Of a DNA stretch of 12,290 bases, positions 6,695 through 12,290 are shown piece after piece (positions within the stretch are counted from its first letter, which is position 1; each line of letters begins with the position of its first letter). Origin of the DNA: Alphaproteobacteria bacterium (GTDB taxonomy: Bacteria; Pseudomonadota; Alphaproteobacteria; UBA2136; UBA6156). The notes under the pieces were generated by a model that was not told where the DNA came from, did no database searches, and worked only from the letters and a program-made list of their open reading frames with translations. Made by a program: the position numbers and the translations under genes. The stretch covers positions 1-12,290 of the forward strand of contig JADCGN010000042.1 of the NCBI GenBank assembly GCA_020249005.1. The letters run 5' to 3'.

Positions 6695-6916
6695 GAAGCC
6701 CCCCTGGGGAGGGAGGCTTCGGTCTTCTGTGCAGGTACCGCTACTTTCCTGCTGCGGAGATACTGGATCACCTCCCTTCCGGAACCTGGACATGGTCGGG
6801 AAGGATGGCGGGCAGGCCGGGCCTGCGGAAGGGGTTGCATCGATGGGGCATAGCACCTCCGTGCGTTGGGCGGGCCGACAGGGCCCGCGGTGGGGCCGTT
6901 CAGAACGTTGAACGGC
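6695..6916. other. second hairpin-rich stretch without a protein gene
   Basis: Consecutive inverted repeats: GAAGCC/GGCTTC (6695-6700/6715-6720); CCGC/GCGG near 6738-6757; a CCCTTCCG-type stem near 6773-6805; GCAGGC/GCCTGC near 6811-6825; GCGGGCC/GGCCCGC (6870-6876/6882-6888); and GCCGTTCA/TGAACGGC (6895-6902/6909-6916). It also holds a 16S-tail-like segment (6734-6775). The strand of any transcript is unclear. Long open frames through this part on either strand have implausible protein composition. Confidence 0.45.
6734..6775 (+). other. segment resembling the 3' end of 16S rRNA
   Basis: CTGGATCACCTCC (6763-6775) is identical to the end of 16S rRNA including the anti-Shine-Dalgarno bases. 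The preceding bases AGGTACCG, then CCTGC and GCGG, loosely follow the helix-45 region of 16S and can form a CCGC/GCGG stem just before the tail. Nothing further upstream matches 16S rRNA by eye. On the minus strand the same bases read as a 13-nt extended Shine-Dalgarno sequence with no start codon after it. Confidence 0.4.
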
Positions 6917-6925
6917 GAGAAAGAG

Positions 6926-7096
6926 TTAATTCAACCGCGCTGAGCGCGGTTTGCCTTCTGGCTTGCACTGGCGCTTGCGACCGTCGCGCCATTTGCGGTT
7001 GCGCTTGCCCACGGCAATCCGCACCCGAATATCCGGCTCGGCCAGCCGGAGGCGGCGATCTTCACGCGTGATGGCGTCCAAAGAAGGCAAAAACAT
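6926..7096 (-). CDS. small very basic hypothetical protein, 56 aa
   Basis: It begins at an ATG (7096) preceded by the ribosome-binding-like AAGGAA five bases upstream. Eighteen of 56 residues are Lys or Arg, against seven acidic ones. The core DIRVRIAVGKRNRKWRDGR (22-40) alternates beta-prone and basic residues, as in small nucleic-acid-binding proteins. The last codons form a perfect 8-bp hairpin (6933-6940/6944-6951) that runs into a weak T-rich stretch on the minus strand, so it may also serve as terminator. The gene diverges from the aminotransferase gene, with 178 bases between start codons. I do not recognise the family. It could be a chance frame, but the ribosome-binding site and the fit in the gap support it. 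Confidence 0.5.
   Translation of the reverse strand: MFLPSLDAITREDRRLRLAEPDIRVRIAVGKRNRKWRDGRKRQCKPEGKPRSARLN
6933..6951 (-). terminator. hairpin overlapping the end of the 56-aa ORF
   Basis: AACCGCGC and GCGCGGTT flank a 3-base loop. On the minus strand it is followed by GAATTAACTCTTTCTC, a weak T-tract that includes the stop codon. Confidence 0.4.
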
Positions 7097-7214
7097 GGCT
7101 ATTCCTTTTCTTGAAGGGGGCCCCCAACGGGGCAGAAAAGCATCCAGGGGGCTGGCACAAACGGTTCGGTGATCCGCGGCTGCACTGAATGCAGGCGTTG
7201 TATGACATTTTTTG

Positions 7215-7241
7215 CTTGCCCGGGCAAGGGCTTGCGCGCAA
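7215..7241. promoter_or_regulatory. two adjacent perfect palindromes, possible operator
   Basis: CTTGCCCGGGCAAG (7215-7228) and TTGCGCGCAA (7232-7241) are both exact palindromes three bases apart. They lie 34 bases before the aminotransferase ATG, in the gap it shares with the divergent small ORF. The placement suits a repressor or activator site, and the regulator is unknown. Another short repeat, CTGCA/TGCAG, lies at about 7182-7196. Confidence 0.4.
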
Positions 7242-7274
7242 AACTTTTGCAACCCCGTAACGAAAGCCCCGCGC

Positions 7275-8486
7275 ATGACCGCCCCCGCCCTGGCCACCCG
7301 CCTGCAAACCCTGCAACCGAGCCCGATTATTCAGGTGGCCAACGCCGCACGGGCCTTAAAAGCCGCGGGCAAGCCGGTGGTGAGCCTGAGTATTGGTGTG
7401 CCGGGCTTTTTACCGCCCGCCCATGTGTATGCGGCCGCGCACCAGGCGGTGGATGCCGACAGCGGCGACTATTTGCCTGGCCGTGGCAGCCCGGCGTTGG
7501 TGCAGGCTTTTTTGGCCAGCATGGCGGCGCGGGGCTTTGCCTACACCGAAGCTGAGGTGGTGGCCCAGGTGGGCGGAAAGGGCGCGCTGTTTAACCTGCT
7601 GCTGGCGCTGATTAACCCCGGCGATGAGGTGATTGTGCCCGCGCCTTACTGGGCCAGTTATCCGGAAATGGTAAAGCTGATGGGCGGGGTGCCCATCTGC
7701 CCCACGGCCACGGCGGCGAATAACTATAAGATTACGCCCGCCCAGCTGCAGGCGGCCATCACCCCCAAAACCAAGGCGATTCTCTGGAACAACCCCAGTA
7801 ACCCCACCGGGATGCTCTACACGCCGGCGGAAACCGCGGCGTTAGCCGCGGTACTGGCCGCCGCGCCGCAGGTGTGGGTGATTTCCGACGACATTTACGA
7901 CCATCTGATTTTTGACCAAGGTGCCAAGCGCGCCGCCCATGTGTTGGACAGCCAGCCTGGGCTGAAGGACCGTGCCATTTTGGTGCAGAGCGTTTCCAAA
8001 ACCTACGGCATGCCGGGCTGGCGGGTGGGGATGGTGGCGGCCCCCAAGCTGGTGGTTGACGCCTTGCTGGCGCTGACCAGCCAAAGCACCACGCATTTGC
8101 CCGCCGTGCCGATGGCCGCCGCCGCCGCGGCGTTGGCCGGGCCGCAGGATTTCTTGCACGCCCAAACCGCCCGCCTGCGGGCGCAGCGCGATGAAACGTT
8201 GGCGGCCTTGGCGGCGATGGGCCTGCCGTGCCCGATGCCGGAGGGGGCGTTTTATGCCTTCCCGCAAATCACCCCCACCTTCGGCAAAACCACGCCGGGC
8301 GGCACCAAAATTACCGATGACCTGAATTTCTGCACCGCGCTGCTGCACGAAGCCTTGGTGGCGGTGGTGCCGGGCGGGGCGTTCGGCGATGCCGGAGCGA
8401 TCCGGATTTCCTACGCCGGGAAGGGGGCTGAACTGACGGAAGCGCTGCAGCGGCTGGCGCGGTTCGTCGGCAGTTTGCAGGGGTAA
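7275..8486 (+). CDS. class I PLP-dependent aminotransferase (aspartate aminotransferase-like)
   Basis: A 403-aa fold-type I aminotransferase that transfers amino groups between an amino acid and a 2-oxo acid using pyridoxal phosphate. Key motifs are WNNPSNPTG (171-179), ISDDIYDHL (203-211), the Schiff-base lysine Lys242 in SVSKTYGMPGWRVG (239-252), PEGAFYAFP (322-330) and the substrate-carboxylate arginine Arg377 in IRISYA. Overall it is like the AspC subgroup (I-gamma). However, the usual GEPDF near residue 41 reads GVPGF, so aspartate specificity is not certain and no gene name is given. The ATG at 7275 is chosen over a TTG at 7212 because family homology begins at about residue 12 and the 7212-7274 stretch contains operator-like palindromes. 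Confidence 0.88.
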   Translation: MTAPALATRLQTLQPSPIIQVANAARALKAAGKPVVSLSIGVPGFLPPAHVYAAAHQAVDADSGDYLPGRGSPALVQAFLASMAARGFAYTEAEVVAQVGGKGALFNLLLALINPGDEVIVPAPYWASYPEMVKLMGGVPICPTATAANNYKITPAQLQAAITPKTKAILWNNPSNPTGMLYTPAETAALAAVLAAAPQVWVISDDIYDHLIFDQGAKRAAHVLDSQPGLKDRAILVQSVSKTYGMPGWRVGMVAAPKLVVDALLALTSQSTTHLPAVPMAAAAAALAGPQDFLHAQTARLRAQRDETLAALAAMGLPCPMPEGAFYAFPQITPTFGKTTPGGTKITDDLNFCTALLHEALVAVVPGGAFGDAGAIRISYAGKGAELTEALQRLARFVGSLQG

Positions 8487-8775
8487 GTGAGAGCGCTTTG
8501 CGGCGGCGGAACCCGCTTCGCAAACCGGGTGAAGGCCTGCGGCTAACTGTTTGGCTTGGTGTTGGTGGGGTGGCTGTCAAGTTCGGGCAAGAAAAATTAT
8601 CTTGGGCGTGGCTGCTAAAATCTGCTTGACCAAGTTATCCCCACCTGCGTAAGTTCCGCTCTGTTAAGCATGGCAAAGGAAAAGTCTGCGCTGTGCCCAA
8701 ATTTTTGGCAGGCCACTTCACCCCCGGAGAGCCGCCGCAACGAGCAACGATAATGAATGCCCAAAGGAGACTTCC
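8487..8775. other. aminotransferase-rpsT gap
   Basis: No gene is seen. TTTGCG (8497-8502) and CGCAAA (8519-8524) form a hairpin just after the aminotransferase stop, but no T-tract follows. The rest carries the rpsT promoter candidate and one DnaA-box-like site. Confidence 0.4.
8626..8654 (+). promoter_or_regulatory. rpsT promoter candidate with DnaA-box-like spacer
   Basis: TTGACC (8626-8631) is followed by 17 bases and GTAAGT (8649-8654), a poor -10. Within the spacer, TTATCCCCA (8635-8643) differs at one position from the DnaA box TTATCCACA. The promoter and the box are each weak calls. Confidence 0.35.
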
Positions 8776-9048
8776 ATGGCCCACACCAACCAACAACGCA
8801 AGCGTATCCGCCAGACGGAAAAGGCGAACGTGAAGCACACCGCCACCCGTTCCCGCGTGGCCACGTTGGTGAAGAAGTTTGAAGGCGCTTTGGCGGCCGC
8901 CAAGCCCGAGCAAATCGCCAGCGCGTTTAAGGTGGCGATGGGCGAACTGGCCAAGGCTGCCCAGAAGGGGGCCATCACCAAGGGGGCGGCCAGCCGCAAG
9001 ACCAGCCGTTTGGCCGCCAAAGCCAAAAAGGTTGCCGCCAAAGCCTAA
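8776..9048 (+). CDS. rpsT: 30S ribosomal protein S20
   Basis: A 90-aa protein with the typical S20 N-terminus AHTNQQRKRIRQTEKANVKH, helical and rich in Ala and Lys throughout. S20 binds 16S rRNA early in 30S assembly. The Lys/Ala-rich C-terminus SRKTSRLAAKAKKVAAK is characteristic. A strong ribosome-binding site AAAGGAGA lies about six bases before the ATG. The gene ends in a strong terminator, so it is a single-gene unit, and dnaA comes next. The rpsT-dnaA order is common in alphaproteobacteria. Confidence 0.97.
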   Translation: MAHTNQQRKRIRQTEKANVKHTATRSRVATLVKKFEGALAAAKPEQIASAFKVAMGELAKAAQKGAITKGAASRKTSRLAAKAKKVAAKA

Positions 9049-9101
9049 ATATTGGCTTGGTGATGCAGTTCCCCGTTGGGGCTGCCCTAAGACCGTGTTT
9101 G

Positions 9102-9146
9102 CCGCCATTGCCCCCACTGCGGGGACAATGGCGGTTTAATTTTATA
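9102..9146 (+). terminator. rpsT rho-independent terminator
   Basis: CCGCCATTG (9102-9110) pairs with CAATGGCGG (9126-9134), with an inner CCCC/GGGG stem and one bulged A. TTTAATTTTATATAT follows. Confidence 0.85.
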
Positions 9147-9175
9147 TATCTTTGTTTTTTAATAAAAAATTTTCT
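9135..9175. other. AT-rich tract before dnaA
   Basis: A run of almost only A and T, standing out in GC-rich DNA. It serves as the T-tract of the rpsT terminator and may also hold the dnaA promoter or an easily melted region. No cluster of DnaA boxes is near, so an origin cannot be claimed. Confidence 0.4.
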
Positions 9176-9203
9176 GAAGAGGCTTGTCATACCAGTTGAA
9201 CTT

Positions 9204-9230
9204 TTGCACGCTGACGACTAAGCCGTGCAA
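9204..9230. promoter_or_regulatory. inverted repeat upstream of dnaA
   Basis: TTGCACG (9204-9210) and CGTGCAA (9224-9230) flank 13 bases, ending 47 bases before the dnaA ATG. It could be an operator or a leader hairpin; nothing identifies the factor. Confidence 0.3.
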
Positions 9231-9277
9231 CCATCCCCCGGGTTGCCAACGACCACGCTGTGAAGAAAGAAAACACC

Positions 9278-10726
9278 ATGCTCCAGACCGCTGCCCCCGT
9301 TGTCACCAATCGCCAGCCCGTGGCACCGGCGGTGGGTGAGGGGCTGGACTGGGCCGCGCTGCAGCCGCTCCTACTGGCCACCTTTGGTGCCGAGGTTACG
9401 GAAACCTGGCTGACCCCGCTGCAACCCTTAGGCTGGTTGGGCGGCGTGCTGACCTTGGCCGCCCCCACTGCGTTTTTTGCGATGCAGGTGCAAACCAAAT
9501 TCGTGCCCACCTTGGAAGCTTTGTTGAGTGAGCAAACCGGCCAGCCCGTGCAAGTGCAGCTGCAGGTGGTGCCCGCGGCGTTGCGCGCTGCGCCAGCGGC
9601 GGCCCCGTTTGCGGGCACCTTCCAGCCGCTGGGGGCACCGTCCGTTGCCGCTGCGGCCGCTGCTCCTGCCGCTGCCGGCTGGCAGCACAGCAGCAAATTG
9701 GATGGCCGCTACACGTTTGCCACCTTCGTGACCGGGAAATCCAACACCTTTGCCTTCACCGCGGCGCAAAGCGTGGCCGCCACCTTGGCCCGGGGCGAGG
9801 CGCCGGGGTTTAACCCGTTCTTTCTGCACGGCGGGGTGGGTTTAGGGAAAACCCACCTGATGCAGGCGATTGGCCACGCGGTGTTGGCCACGCGGCCCAA
9901 CACCCAAACCATGTACCTTTCCGCCGAGCAGTTCCTGAACAAGTTTATTAAAGCGATGCAGGATAAAACTCAGCAGAAGTTTAAGGAAATCTTTCGCGGC
10001 GTGGATGTGCTGATGATTGACGACATCCAGTTCATTGCTGGCAAGGATAACACTCAGGAAGAATTCTTCCACACCTTCAACCACCTGTTGGGCGAAGGAA
10101 AACAGATTATTTTAACCGCCGACCGCCCGCCCCACGCGCTGGTGTTGGAAGAGCGCCTGAAAAGCCGCCTGGGCAGCGGGCTGACGGTGGAAGTGCACGC
10201 GCCGGAGGAGGAAACCCGCCTGGCGATTCTGCGCACCAAGGCCGAGAGCATGCAGGTGCAGATTCCGGCCGAGGTGCTGAACCTGTTGGCCAGCCACATC
10301 GCCAGCAACGTGCGCGAATTGGAAGGCGCGTTGAACCGCTTGGTGGCCTACAACCGCTTAACCGGCCAGCCCATTACCGAAGCCTTGGCGCGTGAGCAGC
10401 TGCGCGACCTGTTCAAGGCCTATACCCGCATCCTGACGGTGGAAGACATTCAGCAAAAGGTGGCGAACCATTTCAACATCCGCATGGCCGACATGCACAG
10501 CCCGCGCCGCGCGCGCGAAGTGGCCCGTCCGCGCCAGGTGGCGATGTTCCTGGCCAAGCAGCTGACCCAGCGCAGCTACCCGGATATCGGCCGCAGCTTC
10601 GGGGGGCGCGACCACACCACCGTGATGCACGCCTGTCAGCAGATTGAAAACCTGCTACCGCGCGACCCGCAACTGGCCGAACATGTGCAGTTGCTGACCA
10701 AGGCGTTGACGGGGCGGAGCCTGTAA
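9278..10726 (+). CDS. dnaA: chromosomal replication initiator DnaA
   Basis: A 482-aa AAA+ ATPase that binds DnaA boxes and melts the origin. Domain I (about 22-95; WAALQPLLLATFGAEVTETW) is followed by an Ala/Pro-rich linker (97-135). The AAA+ core has Walker A GGVGLGKTH (185-193, Lys191), Walker B LMIDDIQF (245-252), a sensor region ILTADRPP and RLKSRLGSGL (293-302). The C-terminal DNA-binding domain carries the signature GRSFGGRDHTTVMHACQQI (438-456). All key residues are present. The ATG at 9278 is chosen because AAGAAAG lies upstream at workable spacing; a GTG at 9260 in the same frame would add six residues. A terminator follows directly, so valS is probably transcribed separately. Confidence 0.97.
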   Translation: MLQTAAPVVTNRQPVAPAVGEGLDWAALQPLLLATFGAEVTETWLTPLQPLGWLGGVLTLAAPTAFFAMQVQTKFVPTLEALLSEQTGQPVQVQLQVVPAALRAAPAAAPFAGTFQPLGAPSVAAAAAAPAAAGWQHSSKLDGRYTFATFVTGKSNTFAFTAAQSVAATLARGEAPGFNPFFLHGGVGLGKTHLMQAIGHAVLATRPNTQTMYLSAEQFLNKFIKAMQDKTQQKFKEIFRGVDVLMIDDIQFIAGKDNTQEEFFHTFNHLLGEGKQIILTADRPPHALVLEERLKSRLGSGLTVEVHAPEEETRLAILRTKAESMQVQIPAEVLNLLASHIASNVRELEGALNRLVAYNRLTGQPITEALAREQLRDLFKAYTRILTVEDIQQKVANHFNIRMADMHSPRRAREVARPRQVAMFLAKQLTQRSYPDIGRSFGGRDHTTVMHACQQIENLLPRDPQLAEHVQLLTKALTGRSL

Positions 10727-10741
10727 GCGCCAAACGGCCAG

Positions 10742-10768
10742 AAAAAGCCAGCGGCAGGCTGGCTTTTT
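10742..10768. terminator. dnaA terminator, symmetrical
   Basis: A perfect 11-bp repeat, AAAAAGCCAGC and GCTGGCTTTTT, flanks the 5-base loop GGCAG. It starts 15 bases after the dnaA stop and could work in both directions. Confidence 0.88.
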
Positions 10769-10770
10769 GC

Positions 10771-10799
10771 TTGCTTAAGGCTTGGTTTTTCATTATCTT
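10771..10799 (+). promoter_or_regulatory. valS promoter candidate
   Basis: TTGCTT (10771-10776), a 17-base spacer and TATCTT (10794-10799) sit between the dnaA terminator and the valS ribosome-binding site. Match quality is moderate, but placement and spacing fit. Confidence 0.4.
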
Positions 10800-10825
10800 G
10801 CGGGCCTATTTTAAGGATTATTTGG

Positions 10826-12290
10826 ATGAGCACCGCCCCCGCGACCACGCCTGACGCCACCCCAGACACCCGCTTCAGCCCCAGCAGCGTTGAACCCCGC
10901 TGGGCCGAGGCCTGGGAACAGGCTGGCTGCTTTAACCCGCGCTTGGATGGGGCCGCGCCGTTTGCCATCATGATGCCGCCGCCCAATGTGACAGGCACGC
11001 TGCACCTGGGGCACGCCCTGGATAACACCTTGCCGGATATTCTACTGCGCCGCGCCCGCATGCAGGGCAAGGCGGCGCTGTACCAGCCCGGCACCGACCA
11101 CGCCAGCATTGCCGTGCACGTGGTGCTGGAAAAGCAGTGGGCCAAGGAAGGGAAGGGCACCACCCGCTTCAGTCTGGGACGCGAGAAGTTTATGGAGCAG
11201 GCCTGGGCGTGGAAGGATTACTCGCACGGGCAGATTGCCTCCCAACTGCGGCGCTTGGGGGTTTCCTGCGACTGGAACAACGAGCGCTTTACGATGGACC
11301 CCGGTTACGTGAAGGCCGTGAACACGGCGTTCATGACGTTGTTTGAACGTGGGCTGATTTACCGCGGCCAGCGCCTGGTGAACTGGGACCCGAAAATGCA
11401 AACCGCGGTGAGCGACCTGGAAGTGGTGCATAAAGAGGTGAAGGGCCACCTCTGGCACGTGCGCTACCGCTTTGCCGATGGCAGCACCTACAATGGTGAG
11501 GATGGGATTGAGATTGCCACCACGCGGCCGGAAACGATTCTGGCCGACGGGGCGATTGCGATTCACCCCGATGACCCCCGGGCAAAAGATTTGCTGGGGC
11601 GGCTGGTGCTGGTGCCGATTGCTAACCGGCAGATCCCGATCATCGCCGACACCATGGTCGATCCGGAATTCGGCAGCGGCATGGTGAAGATTACGGCGGC
11701 GCACGACTTCAACGACTTTGCCTGCTACCAGCGCCACAAGGGAGAAGTGGAAATTCCGCTGATCACCCTGCTGAACCCCAACGGCACGATGAACAGCAAT
11801 TGCCCACCCGCCTATGTGGGGCTGGATCGCTTTGCCGCGCGCAAGCAGATTGTGGCGGACTTGGAAGCCATTGGCCAGCTGATCAAGGCCGAGCCGCATA
11901 CCCACAATGTGGGCCACGCCGAGCGCGACGACACCGTGTTGGAGCCGTACCTGACCTGGCAATGGTACGTGAAGGGCACGCCGCTGGCCGCCAAGTGCTT
12001 GCAGGCGATTGAGCGCGGCGATGTGGAGTTTGTGAATGGGCGCGACCGCAAGGTGATGCGTCACTGGCTGGAAAACATCGAAGATTGGTGCATCAGCCGC
12101 CAGCTGTGGTGGGGCCACCGCATTCCGGCTTGGTTTAAGGGCCAGGAAGGCACGCCGGGGTTTGAAATTAAGGTGCAGGAAGCGTGTCCCGGCCCCGAAC
12201 ATGGTGACGGCTGGCGGCAGGATGAGGATATTTTGGATACCTGGTTCAGCAGCGCCTTGTGGCCGTTCGCCACCCAAGGCTGGCCCAACC
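10826..12290 (+). CDS. valS: valyl-tRNA synthetase, 5' part (cut by window end)
   Basis: 488 codons are present and the frame is open to the last base. ValRS charges tRNA-Val and edits mischarged threonine. Visible features are the class I signature PPPNVTGTLHLGHAL (51-65, HIGH-type HLGH at 60-63), GTDHA (89-93), LVNWDPK at the return to the catalytic core, the CP1 editing domain with ATTRPET (231-237) and GSGMVKITAAHDFND, and WCISRQLWWGHRIPAW, which precedes the missing KMSKS region. The start ATG has AAGGA (10813-10817) eight bases upstream. The N-terminal 17 residues are low-complexity, but the ribosome-binding site supports this start. The sequence is of the bacterial ValRS type. Confidence 0.97.
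   Translation, partial: MSTAPATTPDATPDTRFSPSSVEPRWAEAWEQAGCFNPRLDGAAPFAIMMPPPNVTGTLHLGHALDNTLPDILLRRARMQGKAALYQPGTDHASIAVHVVLEKQWAKEGKGTTRFSLGREKFMEQAWAWKDYSHGQIASQLRRLGVSCDWNNERFTMDPGYVKAVNTAFMTLFERGLIYRGQRLVNWDPKMQTAVSDLEVVHKEVKGHLWHVRYRFADGSTYNGEDGIEIATTRPETILADGAIAIHPDDPRAKDLLGRLVLVPIANRQIPIIADTMVDPEFGSGMVKITAAHDFNDFACYQRHKGEVEIPLITLLNPNGTMNSNCPPAYVGLDRFAARKQIVADLEAIGQLIKAEPHTHNVGHAERDDTVLEPYLTWQWYVKGTPLAAKCLQAIERGDVEFVNGRDRKVMRHWLENIEDWCISRQLWWGHRIPAWFKGQEGTPGFEIKVQEACPGPEHGDGWRQDEDILDTWFSSALWPFATQGWPN

Noticed and set aside
6700..6780. RNase P RNA-like GGAAAGT and CACAGAA on the minus strand
   Set aside because: None of the other conserved RNase P regions (GAGGAAAGTCC, GGTAAGGGTGAAA, AGATGAATG) is present.
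6760..6800. SRP RNA-like bases (CCGGAAGG on the minus strand)
   Set aside because: The strictly conserved AGCAGCC half of the SRP domain IV loop is missing on both strands.
6356..6856. 166-codon minus-strand open frame through the structured region
   Set aside because: It runs through all the hairpins, has implausible composition, lacks a ribosome-binding site and shows no recognisable domain.
8487..9277. oriC next to rpsT/dnaA
   Set aside because: Only one imperfect DnaA box and an AT-rich tract were found; no box cluster.
1..12290. CRISPR array or insertion sequence
   Set aside because: No regularly spaced direct repeats, transposase or paired IS ends were seen.

Overview
The window looks like chromosome from a fairly GC-rich alphaproteobacterium. 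The pointers are rpsT directly followed by dnaA, a ferritin-like/VIT fusion of the MbfA type, a P-type (VirB) secretion ATPase, and GC-rich codon use in the housekeeping genes. Several residue patterns recall Micavibrio- or Rickettsiales-like lineages, but the genus cannot be fixed from this sequence.

Left part (1-4283, all on +): a complete VirB11 ATPase is followed by a 145-nt imperfect palindrome. Next comes an exported 496-aa protein built from phage-tail-fibre-like modules, then a multi-pass membrane protein whose TTG start directly abuts the fibre gene's stop, then a 74-aa membrane protein. The fibre-like gene changes base composition halfway, from about 65% GC to about 46% GC, which suggests a mosaic origin. 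The block may be a type IV secretion locus with an attached surface-adhesin cassette.

Middle (4284-7274): tRNA-Asn(GTT) on the minus strand has a good promoter and, in its trailer, a 14-nt complement of its own anticodon arm. mbfA (minus) and fabI (plus) are divergent. The next 580 bases hold no convincing protein gene but carry a dense run of hairpins. Four consecutive helices end in a strong rho-independent terminator, which looks like an unassigned RNA of about 230 nt. A second hairpin cluster follows and includes a segment resembling the 3' end of 16S rRNA. A 56-aa, very basic small ORF (minus) comes next, facing a class I aminotransferase gene across a pair of perfect palindromes.

Right part (7275-12290, all on +): aminotransferase, rpsT, dnaA and valS (cut off by the window edge). 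rpsT and dnaA each end in a clear terminator. An AT-rich tract lies between rpsT and dnaA, and one DnaA-box-like site lies upstream of rpsT. I see no box cluster that would define oriC.
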